Shown: in pieces, positions 9,388-18,177 of the stretch
Layout: each line of letters opens with the position of its first letter
Numbering within the stretch: position 1 is the stretch's first letter
Origin: Flavobacteriales bacterium ALC-1
GTDB lineage: Bacteria; Bacteroidota; Bacteroidia; Flavobacteriales; Flavobacteriaceae
NCBI GenBank assembly: GCA_000171875.1
Contig: ABHI01000003.1
Coordinates: 644,643 to 708,642 of the forward strand
Reading direction: 5' to 3'
Length of the DNA stretch: 64,000 nt
Made by a program: the position numbers and the translations under genes
Notes under the pieces: generated by a model
Seen by the model: the letters and a program-made list of their open reading frames with translations, nothing else
Databases searched by the model: none
What the model was told of the DNA's origin: nothing

Positions 9388-9448
9388 GACGTTACATAGA
9401 CATTTTATATAACGTCAAATTATGGTTGACAAAACTGTCCCATAATTT
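9388..9448. other. Two adjacent hairpins in a convergent gap
   Basis: The first inverted repeat pairs GACGTTA (9388-9394) with TAACGTC (9410-9416). The second starts on the next base and pairs AAATTATGG (9417-9425) with CCATAATTT (9440-9448), with an inner GACA/TGTC stem. They lie between the converging genes ending at 9323 and 9515 and may act as bidirectional terminators, although no good T-run follows. Confidence 0.4.
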
Positions 9449-9514
9449 ATATTATGTAAAATACTATAAATTAAACACTACTCTATAATACTATCATACA
9501 GCAGAAAAATATAT

Positions 9515-11425
9515 TTAGTTTTTACTATATGCTAAATAAAACGGATCAGCATTTTTAATACAATTAATAATTTGTGCATCTGTCAATTTATAAATCTGTG
9601 CTATGGGCTGCATACTGGTTTCAAAATTTGGAATATTACCCTTATTAGCATTTATAAATGTTTCTATAACATCCAATATCATTTTATTAGATTGACCCGT
9701 TGGTGACGATCCAATACCATTGAGCATATTTGATAACTCTAGTTTTGGTGATGCACTAAAAGCGATTTGAGATAGTCTCCCTCTATATTCTATTTTAGCA
9801 GAACCTAGAGCTCTGTAACCGTCTCCTAAAACCACACGATCTATAGAATGTCTCCCTTCATGGGCAAACATGGTGGCATTGTCTCTATACAATTCATACT
9901 GCTCAATAAATTTTAGTTGCAACGATATACCTTCAAAGCCATCAGCAACTAAACGTTTATATAATGTATCTAAAGCATCTAGTTCTATCTTTTTTGCTAC
10001 AGCAGATCTAATGATCTTAATATCGGTGTTTAAATCTGATGCAAATAAATTGTCTTCAATGCTTTTCTCAATTTTAGACCGTTTTACAGTATCTGTAACA
10101 CGTTCCCAAGCATCAATAGCTAAATAATTAAACATGCTTTTAATACGTAAAAAACCGCCACGCAAGGCATAACCTCCAGCTCCTCTATTTTCCCAAAACC
10201 AACTTGGGTAACCATTAGACACCATCTTATCTAATTCTGTAAAGGTAAAGTCAGCATTATGCCCATACTGCTCAATGTTGCGAATGCGCTCATTAACAAT
10301 ATGTCCTAAGACCAATCCTGTTGTGCGCGATGCACTCGAAGTAGATATAAGATACATACTACCAAACTTAGACCGAATACTATCTCTAAAAGTTCTAGTA
10401 CTAAAAGTGTCTTGTTGTTTTTCATTTAGTGTTAATTGCTTAAATAATAATCGATTTTTTGAACGCAAAGCATTTATAAAGTCTTCTGAGCTGTTATTTT
10501 CAGTGCTTACTAATCGGTAATAAGTATTAGTAAGTGATTTAACATCATTTATATAGTTCGCATAAGCAACGATATGCTTTGTGTTAGAACTTGTTTCTGC
10601 TTCTTTTAACTTAAATAGTTTTGCTAATACTCTAGCATACTCATAAAAACGAGACTTACCTAGCCCCTCTATAATTTGTTCTTGTTCTGAAGTTGTTAAA
10701 GGGCTATTGTTCCAGTTTGGTAATATTTGATTAAGCTGCTCTGCAGCAGGTTTTAAATAAGCGTAAGCGCTATTTACATTAGTAAATCGGTTATAGGATA
10801 ACCAGGTTTTCATTGCTGTGTCTCCATCCTTTAGCAATAAAGATATACCAAGTAAAATATTAGCTGCATTAACATGAGTTGGGTTAGTATACAAAACCTC
10901 TTTTAATATTAAACCAGCTTCACTTAACTTACTAATATCATGAGACTTATCTGTATTTACCTGTGAGATAGCTTCATCTAATATTGCCTTGCAAAATTTA
11001 TATTTTGAATAGTTTTTATCCGCTTTAGATTCCGATAATATTATGGCCTTTTGCCCTGCCTCAATTGCTTTAGCATAATTATTAGACTCCGCTTCTACTC
11101 TTAATAATTTTAACCAGGTTTCAGATCTGTAGTCACCAATGCTATCTGCTTTATGTAAAAGTGCTTTAGCTTCTTTATATTTATTATAGAATTTCCATTC
11201 TATAATAGCCAATTCCCTTAAGGCCTCACATTGGTCTTTTTTCGTCGCTTTTGGGTTTATAACTACTTTTTGAAAAAGTTGCTTAGCATCTAATAGTTTT
11301 AGTGAGCCTTGTGCTTGAAAAGCAGCTTGTAGGTTAGGATCTTCTTTAGACGTTTGAGAGTACAAGACTTGTGATGCAACAAATACACACCCTATAATTG
11401 TAAGTTTTTGAATTAGTTTCAGCAT
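9515..11425 (-). CDS. Exported TPR protein with a C-terminal HExxH motif
   Basis: 636 aa from the ATG at 11425; the frame can be read from a GTG two codons earlier. A signal peptide (LTIIGCVFVASQVLYSQ) is followed by TPR-like helical repeats over about residues 30-220. Near residue 522 lies MFAHEGRHSID, and a glutamate follows 19 residues after the second histidine (AKIEYRGRL), which is gluzincin-like. I do not recognise a named peptidase family. A zinc-dependent peptidase in the periplasm is a reasonable inference, not a certainty. Confidence 0.65.
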   Translation of the reverse strand: MLKLIQKLTIIGCVFVASQVLYSQTSKEDPNLQAAFQAQGSLKLLDAKQLFQKVVINPKATKKDQCEALRELAIIEWKFYNKYKEAKALLHKADSIGDYRSETWLKLLRVEAESNNYAKAIEAGQKAIILSESKADKNYSKYKFCKAILDEAISQVNTDKSHDISKLSEAGLILKEVLYTNPTHVNAANILLGISLLLKDGDTAMKTWLSYNRFTNVNSAYAYLKPAAEQLNQILPNWNNSPLTTSEQEQIIEGLGKSRFYEYARVLAKLFKLKEAETSSNTKHIVAYANYINDVKSLTNTYYRLVSTENNSSEDFINALRSKNRLLFKQLTLNEKQQDTFSTRTFRDSIRSKFGSMYLISTSSASRTTGLVLGHIVNERIRNIEQYGHNADFTFTELDKMVSNGYPSWFWENRGAGGYALRGGFLRIKSMFNYLAIDAWERVTDTVKRSKIEKSIEDNLFASDLNTDIKIIRSAVAKKIELDALDTLYKRLVADGFEGISLQLKFIEQYELYRDNATMFAHEGRHSIDRVVLGDGYRALGSAKIEYRGRLSQIAFSASPKLELSNMLNGIGSSPTGQSNKMILDVIETFINANKGNIPNFETSMQPIAQIYKLTDAQIINCIKNADPFYLAYSKN

Positions 11426-11483
11426 AAACACATATAATTTATGCTAATATAACTAAAACTTTAGTTTAAACTAAATAATTAGT

Positions 11484-12131
11484 TTAAATATCTTTCTTGG
11501 CCACTAACATCCAAATAACCTTATCTGGATCGTTCTCCCAATTACCCAGATCATTGTTTTCGTAACGGATTGTATATCCTGCTTTCTCCAGTTCTTGTTT
11601 AACGTATTTAGTACTTAAACTATGGGCATCAGTTTGTTCATCTCGCGTTTTACCTATAATACGCGACTTTAGTTTTTCTATAATTACAATCTGGCCACCC
11701 GATTTTAAAGCGGTTTTAACATGATCTAGAATGGTCATATAATCTGTCATTTCATGGTAAGTATCCATAATAATAACAGTGTCTAGTTGTCCTTTTGGGA
11801 GATTTGGATTATCATAATCTCCAACAATGGTTTTAATATTATTAAGGTCTCTATCTTTTGCAATTGCTTTTAAAGTTTCTAAGCGATCCGTACGAACATC
11901 TACAGCATACACCCTACCCTTTTTTCCAACTTCATTTGCTAAACGCACACTTAAATAACCTTCATGACAACCAATATCTGCCACATCATCTCCTTTTTCT
12001 ATACCAATAGCAGTAAATATAGTATCTAAAGCCATCCATGTATCACGCTCTTTCCAATCGTTTTCTTCATATTGAGAAAAGCATTGTAATGGCAAACAGA
12101 TAAGCACTAAGGCAATAAAAATTGTTTTCAT
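11484..12131 (-). CDS. SAM-dependent methyltransferase-like protein with signal peptide
   Basis: 215 aa. The first 20 residues look like a cleavable signal peptide (FIALVLICLPLQCFSQ). A Rossmann methyltransferase core follows: motif I is VADIGCHEGYLSVRLA, the acidic end of strand 2 is in YAVDVR, and motif IV is TVIIMDTYHEM. Such proteins are annotated as class I SAM methyltransferases in Bacteroidetes. Export is surprising because SAM is cytosolic, so the enzyme may be membrane-bound or may have another role. Confidence 0.8.
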   Translation of the reverse strand: MKTIFIALVLICLPLQCFSQYEENDWKERDTWMALDTIFTAIGIEKGDDVADIGCHEGYLSVRLANEVGKKGRVYAVDVRTDRLETLKAIAKDRDLNNIKTIVGDYDNPNLPKGQLDTVIIMDTYHEMTDYMTILDHVKTALKSGGQIVIIEKLKSRIIGKTRDEQTDAHSLSTKYVKQELEKAGYTIRYENNDLGNWENDPDKVIWMLVAKKDI

Positions 12132-12261
12132 AGCTACAAGTTAAACAACAAACACAAGCCTTAGATATTAATTAACACTATTTTATATACATTAATTAAT
12201 CTTTAGATAAATATGCTTATTAGTCTATAAAATAGCACCAAAATGCATTATTTGCAGCCAC

Positions 12262-12292
12262 AAAAAAAGCCCATCACACTGTGATGGGCTTT
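12262..12292 (-). terminator. Intrinsic terminator of the cold-shock gene
   Basis: On the minus strand a 13-bp stem (AAAGCCCATCACA with its complement) ends in GGGCTTTTTTTG, a G+C-rich stem followed by seven T. It lies 25 nt after the stop of the cold-shock gene at 12317. Confidence 0.9.
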
Positions 12293-12316
12293 CATAACTT
12301 AGGTTAAGCGATATAT

Positions 12317-12508
12317 TTAGATAACTTTTACGTTTATGGCGTTTAATCCTTTTTTGCCTTCTGTAAGATCGTATTCTACGTTATCGCCTTCACGAATTTC
12401 GTCTACTAATCCAGAAATGTGAACAAAATGTTCTGTGTTTGAACCTTCTTCTGTAATAAATCCGAAGCCTTTAGCATCGTTGAAGAATTTTACTGTTCCT
12501 GTACTCAT
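12317..12508 (-). CDS. Cold-shock protein, single CSD
   Basis: 63 aa, the whole length of a bacterial cold-shock domain. The RNP1 motif is KGFGFITEE and the RNP2-like motif is HFVHISGL. It binds single-stranded RNA and DNA and melts mRNA structure. It is monocistronic: a strong terminator follows, and a leader region of up to about 240 nt precedes it. A second CSD protein with a basic N-terminal extension is encoded at 36086-36541. Confidence 0.95.
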   Translation of the reverse strand: MSTGTVKFFNDAKGFGFITEEGSNTEHFVHISGLVDEIREGDNVEYDLTEGKKGLNAINVKVI

Positions 12509-12640
12509 TATATTATAATTTAATTATTAATTACAAAGTGTATTTCAACAATGATGCCATAAATTATTTTATGCTAATCATCGGATTTTAGAGCTTTAAT
12601 AAACACATAATCGATAAAAACCAGCTCTACAACAAACATG

Positions 12641-12672
12641 TTTGATGGCGAATTCTTTAGCCAATAACTTTG
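12641..12672 (+). promoter_or_regulatory. Bacteroidetes-type promoter for the gene at 12753
   Basis: TTTG (12641-12644), a 20-nt spacer and TAACTTTG (12665-12672) match the -33 and -7 consensus of Bacteroidetes promoters exactly. Transcription would start near 12679, leaving a leader of about 74 nt before the ATG at 12753. Confidence 0.7.
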
Positions 12673-12752
12673 ATAATAGATCCCCTCAATCTATCATACC
12701 AAATGAATTTTAATAGTGTTGAAATTTATTAGGTATTAAAAACCAAGTTATT

Positions 12753-13016
12753 ATGGAAACAAAATTCTCTTTATTTAACCAGATTAATAGTCTATGCTAC
12801 TGGTTACTAGTATCTAGCGATTATAGGACTTCAGTAAATTTGGATGCAGAAAATGACACATACAGTGTTTGTATAACGCATGGTGGAGTTGAACTCTACT
12901 CTAACATTATCAGAGGTTTTAGCAAAAGAAATGAAAATTTCTTAGAACACGAATTAGATGGTATGGTTGCTGGTTTATTACATTTAAAAGAAAATGTAAC
13001 ACAGAAATCAGCTTAA
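12753..13016 (+). CDS. Small protein of unknown function
   Basis: 87 aa, no signal peptide or membrane segment. It begins METKFSLFNQINSLCYWLLV and contains DAENDTYSVCITHGGVELYS. I recognise no domain. A well-formed promoter precedes it, which supports it being a real gene. It converges on lpxD with 11 nt between the stops. Confidence 0.7.
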   Translation: METKFSLFNQINSLCYWLLVSSDYRTSVNLDAENDTYSVCITHGGVELYSNIIRGFSKRNENFLEHELDGMVAGLLHLKENVTQKSA

Positions 13017-13027
13017 ATCATAAGCTT

Positions 13028-14017
13028 TTATCGTGCTAATTTACGTAGCGCAACCCATTGTTTTAACATCTCTCTAGAATCTACTGCAGGATAACCCAAT
13101 ACGGTTTTCCCAGCTGGTACATCATTCATTACACCTGAACCTGCTCCAACAGTAGCGCCAGAATGAATCGTTGTATGGTCTTTTATAGACGCACTACCAC
13201 CAATCATTACACCATCTCCTAAGGTTACAGAACCTGCTAGTCCAGAACTTCCTGCCATAATACAAGAACGGCCTAACACGCAGTTATGAGCAATTTGCAC
13301 GAGATTATCTATTTTGCAGCCATCCCCTAATATGGTTGAGCTAAATTTACCGCGATCTACACAAGAATTGGCTCCTATTTCAACAGCATTACCAATCACC
13401 ACATTACCGATGTGCGGAATTTTAACCAATCCTCTACCATCATCACTTGGTCGATAGCCAAAACCATCTGCTCCAATACTTACATTATTATGAAAAATAC
13501 AATGACTTCCAATAACTGAACGCTCTCTAATGATAGTACCAGACCAAGCTGTGGTATAGTCACCAATAGTGGTGTCATCCATAACAGTAACATTAGGGTA
13601 AAGCGTTACATTATCTCCTAAAATAACATTTTTACCAACATAACAACCAGCTCCAACTCTACTCCCTTTGCCAATATTAGCGGTTTCATCAATTACTGCT
13701 GTAGGGTGAATTTCAGTTTCAAAATGTGGTGTTTCTGGCGTAAACGCTTCTAGCAATTTAGCCATGGCTAAATCTGCATTCTTAACTTTTATCAATACGC
13801 GGTTTTCACCTGGTTCAATATCTATATTGTCATTAACTATAGCCAAAGCCGCATTAGAGTCTGCCCAATGCTTAGCATATTTTCGGTTACCAATAAAAGT
13901 AGCTTGATTATTATTTGCTTTTTGAATTTGCTCTAATCCTGAGATATTCTGTGTCGTCTCTCCTACAATTTCGCCATTTAATAAGGCATTTATCTCTTGT
14001 ATAGTAAATGATTTCAT
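13028..14017 (-). CDS. lpxD: UDP-3-O-(3-hydroxyacyl)glucosamine N-acyltransferase, LpxD family
   Basis: 329 aa, close to the usual LpxD length. An N-terminal uridine-binding domain ([18 protein letters not shown]) is followed by left-handed beta-helix hexapeptide repeats over about residues 100-300 ([23 protein letters not shown]) and a short helical C terminus. LpxD transfers the N-linked acyl chain in lipid A synthesis. It stands alone, away from lpxA, lpxC and fabZ. Bacteroidetes often carry one lpxD in the lpx cluster and another elsewhere, so this may be the second paralogue. Confidence 0.88.
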   Translation of the reverse strand: MKSFTIQEINALLNGEIVGETTQNISGLEQIQKANNNQATFIGNRKYAKHWADSNAALAIVNDNIDIEPGENRVLIKVKNADLAMAKLLEAFTPETPHFETEIHPTAVIDETANIGKGSRVGAGCYVGKNVILGDNVTLYPNVTVMDDTTIGDYTTAWSGTIIRERSVIGSHCIFHNNVSIGADGFGYRPSDDGRGLVKIPHIGNVVIGNAVEIGANSCVDRGKFSSTILGDGCKIDNLVQIAHNCVLGRSCIMAGSSGLAGSVTLGDGVMIGGSASIKDHTTIHSGATVGAGSGVMNDVPAGKTVLGYPAVDSREMLKQWVALRKLAR

Positions 14018-14119
14018 TAGTATAATATAGTCTGTTAATTAATTAGAGACCACAAGATAATACTAAAATATGAAGTAGCTCTATTATGAGTTTCTTGTTC
14101 TCTTTATAGTTTATAGTTG

Positions 14120-15238
14120 TTACATCGTAATTTCTCGAAACGTAATCCCTAAGGCAGACTGAATATCAATCACCTTCTGCATTTCACCAGGAATAATTAA
14201 GGCAATAGATTGTCCTGTTTTACCAGCTCTTGCTGTTCTACCACTACGATGTGTGTAATAATCTAAGTGTTCTGGTAATTGATGATGTAATACAAAACTT
14301 AAATCACGTACATCAATACCTCTTGCTGACACATCAGTTGATACTAAAATTTGTAAACTCTCATTCTTAAAAGCACGCATTACTTTATCACGTTCTTTTT
14401 GCTGCATATCGCCTTCTAGAGCTCCAACAGCAAAACCTTCGTGTTGCAGTTGTTGTGCTAAGGTTTTTGTACCCGCTTTTGTTCTACAAAATATAATACC
14501 TCTTTCGTCTTGGCGTTTCTCCAAAATTCGGATAACCATATTCAACTTATCCTTGATATTAGTTTGAATATAATGATGTGAAATATTTTCGTTGACTAAA
14601 GCATTTTTATTTACCTCAACCCTAACAGCATCAGGGGACATGTAGTTCTTTATTATGCTTTTTATGTCATCTGGCATGGTTGCAGAAAACAACCAAGTGT
14701 TACGTTTTTTAGTATTGTATTTAAGGATTTTATTTAGGTCTTCTTTAAAACCCATACTTAGCATTTCGTCAGCTTCATCTAATACCAAAATTTTTACATT
14801 AGAAATATCCACTGCACCACGTTCTACCAAATCTAGTAAACGCCCAGGCGTAGCAACTACAATATGTGTGGCTCTAGTTAAGGCCTTAATTTGTCGGTCC
14901 ATTTTTTCACCACCATAAACTCCTTCAGCAAAAATCTTTCCGTCTATATACTTCGTAAATCTAAACAGTTGTTTCTGTATCTGTTGAACCAATTCTCGTG
15001 TTGGAGCAATAATAAGAGCTTGAACTTCAGACTTATTTTTATCAATAGCATGTAATACAGGTAGACCAAAAGCTGCAGTTTTCCCTGTACCTGTTTGAGC
15101 CAAGCCTATTAGATCTGTATTAGATTCCAATAAAATAGGAATTACAGTCTCCTGTATTTCAGTAGGATTTTTAATATTGAGCTCTTTTAATCCTTTTATA
15201 TAAGACTTATGGATGCCTAATTCTGAAAATGTTGTCAT
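14120..15238 (-). CDS. DEAD-box ATP-dependent RNA helicase
   Basis: 372 aa, the minimal two-RecA-domain core with no C-terminal extension. All motifs are visible: Q motif (FSELGIHKSYIKGL), motif I AQTGTGKTAAF, Ia PTRELVQQ, II VLDEADEML, III FSATMP, IV IIFCRTK, V STDVSARGID and VI HRSGRTARAG. It unwinds short RNA duplexes in ribosome assembly or mRNA turnover. A promoter just upstream (15256-15284) gives a very short leader. Which E. coli paralogue it matches cannot be told from the core alone. Confidence 0.95.
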   Translation of the reverse strand: MTTFSELGIHKSYIKGLKELNIKNPTEIQETVIPILLESNTDLIGLAQTGTGKTAAFGLPVLHAIDKNKSEVQALIIAPTRELVQQIQKQLFRFTKYIDGKIFAEGVYGGEKMDRQIKALTRATHIVVATPGRLLDLVERGAVDISNVKILVLDEADEMLSMGFKEDLNKILKYNTKKRNTWLFSATMPDDIKSIIKNYMSPDAVRVEVNKNALVNENISHHYIQTNIKDKLNMVIRILEKRQDERGIIFCRTKAGTKTLAQQLQHEGFAVGALEGDMQQKERDKVMRAFKNESLQILVSTDVSARGIDVRDLSFVLHHQLPEHLDYYTHRSGRTARAGKTGQSIALIIPGEMQKVIDIQSALGITFREITM

Positions 15239-15255
15239 AATTATGAATTGAAGGA

Positions 15256-15284
15256 CAAAGGTAATTTGTACTTCTGATAAACAA
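15256..15284 (-). promoter_or_regulatory. Bacteroidetes-type promoter for the DEAD-box helicase
   Basis: On the minus strand TTG (15284-15282), an 18-nt spacer and TACCTTTG (15263-15256) match the consensus. The start codon is at 15238, so the leader would be only about 10 nt. Confidence 0.65.
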
Positions 15285-15337
15285 CAGAGAATAGTCGTAA
15301 AATGTCGGTTCTATTTATTATAACTTATTAATGTATA

Positions 15338-15934
15338 TTACTTAAATTCTGGTTTTATAGGTTTTAACACCCCTGAATAATGCATAAAAGTTCTAAAAGT
15401 AGAGGTTACTTTTACAACTACCTTTTTATTTGGAAATACTTCAATGTTCACATCAAGACCTTCAGATGATTGTTCTTTTTGCTGCGTTTTAAAATCAATC
15501 TCAAGTTTTCTTTTACTTTTATTTACTGTCTTCTTAAAATCTTCTGGAAATCCTTCAAAATGTATTGAACCATCCGAACCACTATAACGACCACCACTTA
15601 AGCGTCTCTCACCAAAAAATGATAAGTTACCACTTACGGAATCAGTTGTAATGGTAATAAAATTATCATCCCCTCTAACATCTATCCTACCAGCATTATT
15701 GCCCGTATTTCGCAAAAGTAAAGCATTTAACACTTGCGTTGTTGCTCCAGTGGTAAATGGAAACGCCACTTCTATGTCTATATAATAGGCGCTATTATTC
15801 ATAAGAGCTTCTAGCGAAGCAATTTCAGTCGAATTTGTATTGTTAATGTCGCTGGATTTACAATTCCATAATAGCGTGGCAATTACAAAACAAAATAATA
15901 ATCTTAGTCTCGTGTAAATTAATTTATGAACCAT
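15338..15934 (-). CDS. DUF4251 lipoprotein
   Basis: 198 aa from the ATG at 15934; a TTG seven codons upstream is less likely because the signal sequence then starts awkwardly. The signal ends in the lipobox LLWNC. The mature protein shows the DUF4251 pattern: YIDIEVAFPF, DNFITITTDSVSGNLSFFGE, and GSIHFEGFP. The family is common in Bacteroidetes and has no known function. A smaller, more distant relative is at 39247-39699. Confidence 0.8.
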   Translation of the reverse strand: MVHKLIYTRLRLLFCFVIATLLWNCKSSDINNTNSTEIASLEALMNNSAYYIDIEVAFPFTTGATTQVLNALLLRNTGNNAGRIDVRGDDNFITITTDSVSGNLSFFGERRLSGGRYSGSDGSIHFEGFPEDFKKTVNKSKRKLEIDFKTQQKEQSSEGLDVNIEVFPNKKVVVKVTSTFRTFMHYSGVLKPIKPEFK

Positions 15935-16006
15935 AATAATGTAAGATACTATCAAAAGGTTTAAATAACAACTACATTAACAGTCTTTTAAAGTATGAAG
16001 CAGTAG

Positions 16007-18067
16007 CTATAGCCTCTTTAAGGCTGCTAATCCCGTTTCACTCTCAGGGTTCAACGCTACAGACTTTTTATAATTTAATTTAGCGCTTGCCTTATCTCCA
16101 ATTCCTAAATAAGCTTCTGCCAAACTATCATAAACATTCCATGATTCTGGAAATGCAGAAACATTCATTTCAAAAACAGCAATCGCTTCTTTTGTTTTAC
16201 CAGATTGCAAATACAAATAACCAAGACCATTAATCTCATTCTCGTCTAAGATATAGGAGTCACTGTCTTTAAAACTGTTGAATTGTTTTTGTCCAGCAAC
16301 AATACCATCGTCCAAAATTTCCATATATACTGACAATCCCAAGTATGTTTTAGCTTCTGGAAAATTAGAAGTACAAAAATCATAATACGTTTTAAGCACT
16401 TCAAAATTTCCACCCCTAATCATTTCATAGCAAGAATTGGTAATAGTAACTCCGTTTATTTGAAAAGTTTTATCAGGAAATTCGGTTTTAAAAATATGGT
16501 AAGCAGCTATAGCTTCTTTGGTCTTACCTCCAGAAAACAATTCTCTTACTGTGTTTTTTAATTCACTAACTTTTACTTCAGGATAGTTTTTGTCTAATTT
16601 TGCTTTATAGAACCAAGATCTCCCTGAATCTACACCTTCTTCTAATAAAACAGATCTTAGCTCATGCCCTATTGACTTTGCTGGCTTAAATTCTATCCCA
16701 TCTTTAATAATAGTTTTATCTGAAAGTACGTTATGTATCGCTTCAAAAGGGTTTTTATCAAATAAAATAAAATCTGCAAATTTACCTACTTCAATTGAAC
16801 CACGTTTGTCATCTAATTGCATAGCTTCATAACCATTTAGAGTTGCAATTTGTAAAATATCACCCGTAGAAAATCCAGCTTTTTTAAAGAGCATTAGTTC
16901 TGATAAGAATGCACGACCCCCAAAACGACAGTCAGTTCCAATACGTAATTTTACACCTTTATCGTGGGCAACCTTCATATAAGTCATAAAAGATTCAAAA
17001 GCGGCATCTAATTGCTTTTGCTGTTCTGCGTTATAATTTACCATGGGTGACTTTCTAATAGGAAAGTATTCAAACGAGGTAAAGAAATCTGATTGACCAG
17101 CTGATGATGCTACAACATTTAGAGCAGAACTTAATGTCACTCCTTCCTTAGCCATTTTATCGAATAAGGCCATTAAACGCTTTTCATATTCTGGATTAGA
17201 CTTTATATAACCAAAGAAGTACACCATTTGAGCAGCAAATTCGTCTATACTAGAATTCATCTTTATCTCATACATCTCATTCATTTTTGGCCAATGCTCA
17301 TCGTAATTTAAAATGCTTGGTGTTAGTGTGAAAAAATGTTCAAAATTATGGACACCAAAATCAATCCCTTCAGAGATTGTAACTCTATTATTATCCACAT
17401 GCGAATTAATAATTATCCCTTGCTTTTTGGCTTCATCTGCCATGGCTTCATAATCTGGTTTCTTAAGCTTGCTGTAGAGTTTCATATATTTTAAACCTCT
17501 TGACGCATACTCACGAACTTTCTCTCTCCCATTTTCTGGATTCATAACTTCAATATGATGTGCTGGCTGTCGTCTATCTTCATCAGAAACCATAGAACCA
17601 CCACATATAAAAATATTTGGGTGATTTGCACTTGGATTTTTTTGCCAGTTTAAAGTCACATCTATCCAAGGTTCTGGTTGTCCCATGTCAATAATTGTAG
17701 TCACACCATAATTAAGATAATGCTGTGCTTGTAAGTCGCGTAACATGCTTAAACCATCATCTTCTTTATAGTCCTCTGGAGATGCCGCATCTGCTCCATA
17801 GTTACCAACTGTATGCACATGCGTATCTATAAATCCTGGGATTAATAACCTATTGTTACCTTCTATGGTTTTATGAGCACTAAAATCTAATTTAGAATCT
17901 ATAATTGCAGCTATAGTATCAGCATTTACTAATACAGTTTTATTGCTAATAACATTGGTGGTTTTACTATCAAAAATCTGAACATTTGTAATTGCTAAAT
18001 CATATGTGTTTTGATTACAGCTAAAACAAAATATAGCCCATAATAGTAGTATATATGTATGTTTCAT
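16007..18067 (-). CDS. Amidohydrolase lipoprotein with C-terminal TPR repeats
   Basis: 686 aa. A lipoprotein signal (LLLWAIFCFSC) precedes an amidohydrolase TIM barrel: the first metal motif is FIDTHVHTVGN, then INSHVDNN, a further histidine in NFEHFF, and the barrel aspartate in RIGTDCRFGG. The beta-sandwich end RGSIEVGKFADFILFD is clear, at about residue 440. The last 240 residues are TPR-like (AIAAYHIFK, SWNVYDSLAEAYLGIGDKAS). It is probably a surface or periplasmic metal-dependent hydrolase of unknown substrate. Confidence 0.87.
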   Translation of the reverse strand: MKHTYILLLWAIFCFSCNQNTYDLAITNVQIFDSKTTNVISNKTVLVNADTIAAIIDSKLDFSAHKTIEGNNRLLIPGFIDTHVHTVGNYGADAASPEDYKEDDGLSMLRDLQAQHYLNYGVTTIIDMGQPEPWIDVTLNWQKNPSANHPNIFICGGSMVSDEDRRQPAHHIEVMNPENGREKVREYASRGLKYMKLYSKLKKPDYEAMADEAKKQGIIINSHVDNNRVTISEGIDFGVHNFEHFFTLTPSILNYDEHWPKMNEMYEIKMNSSIDEFAAQMVYFFGYIKSNPEYEKRLMALFDKMAKEGVTLSSALNVVASSAGQSDFFTSFEYFPIRKSPMVNYNAEQQKQLDAAFESFMTYMKVAHDKGVKLRIGTDCRFGGRAFLSELMLFKKAGFSTGDILQIATLNGYEAMQLDDKRGSIEVGKFADFILFDKNPFEAIHNVLSDKTIIKDGIEFKPAKSIGHELRSVLLEEGVDSGRSWFYKAKLDKNYPEVKVSELKNTVRELFSGGKTKEAIAAYHIFKTEFPDKTFQINGVTITNSCYEMIRGGNFEVLKTYYDFCTSNFPEAKTYLGLSVYMEILDDGIVAGQKQFNSFKDSDSYILDENEINGLGYLYLQSGKTKEAIAVFEMNVSAFPESWNVYDSLAEAYLGIGDKASAKLNYKKSVALNPESETGLAALKRL

Positions 18068-18082
18068 TTTGAAGAGTTTATA

Positions 18083-18116
18083 ACAATGCTACCTCAATGA
18101 ATTAAGGTAGCATTGT
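18083..18116 (-). other. Hairpin just upstream of the amidohydrolase start
   Basis: ACAATGCTACCT (18083-18094) pairs perfectly with AGGTAGCATTGT (18105-18116). The base of the stem is 16 nt before the start codon at 18067 and 62 nt after the stop of the M56-ankyrin gene. No T-run follows, so it may be a weak terminator of the upstream gene or a leader structure. Confidence 0.5.
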
Positions 18117-18177
18117 GATTTAGATACTGAAACAAGTTCAGTACAGATTGATTGATGAAATTTAAGTTTACAAAATA

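Noticed and set aside
11460..11475. 16-nt palindrome TTTAGTTTAAACTAAA
   Set aside because: Very AT-rich and without a T-run or neighbouring copy; likely by chance.
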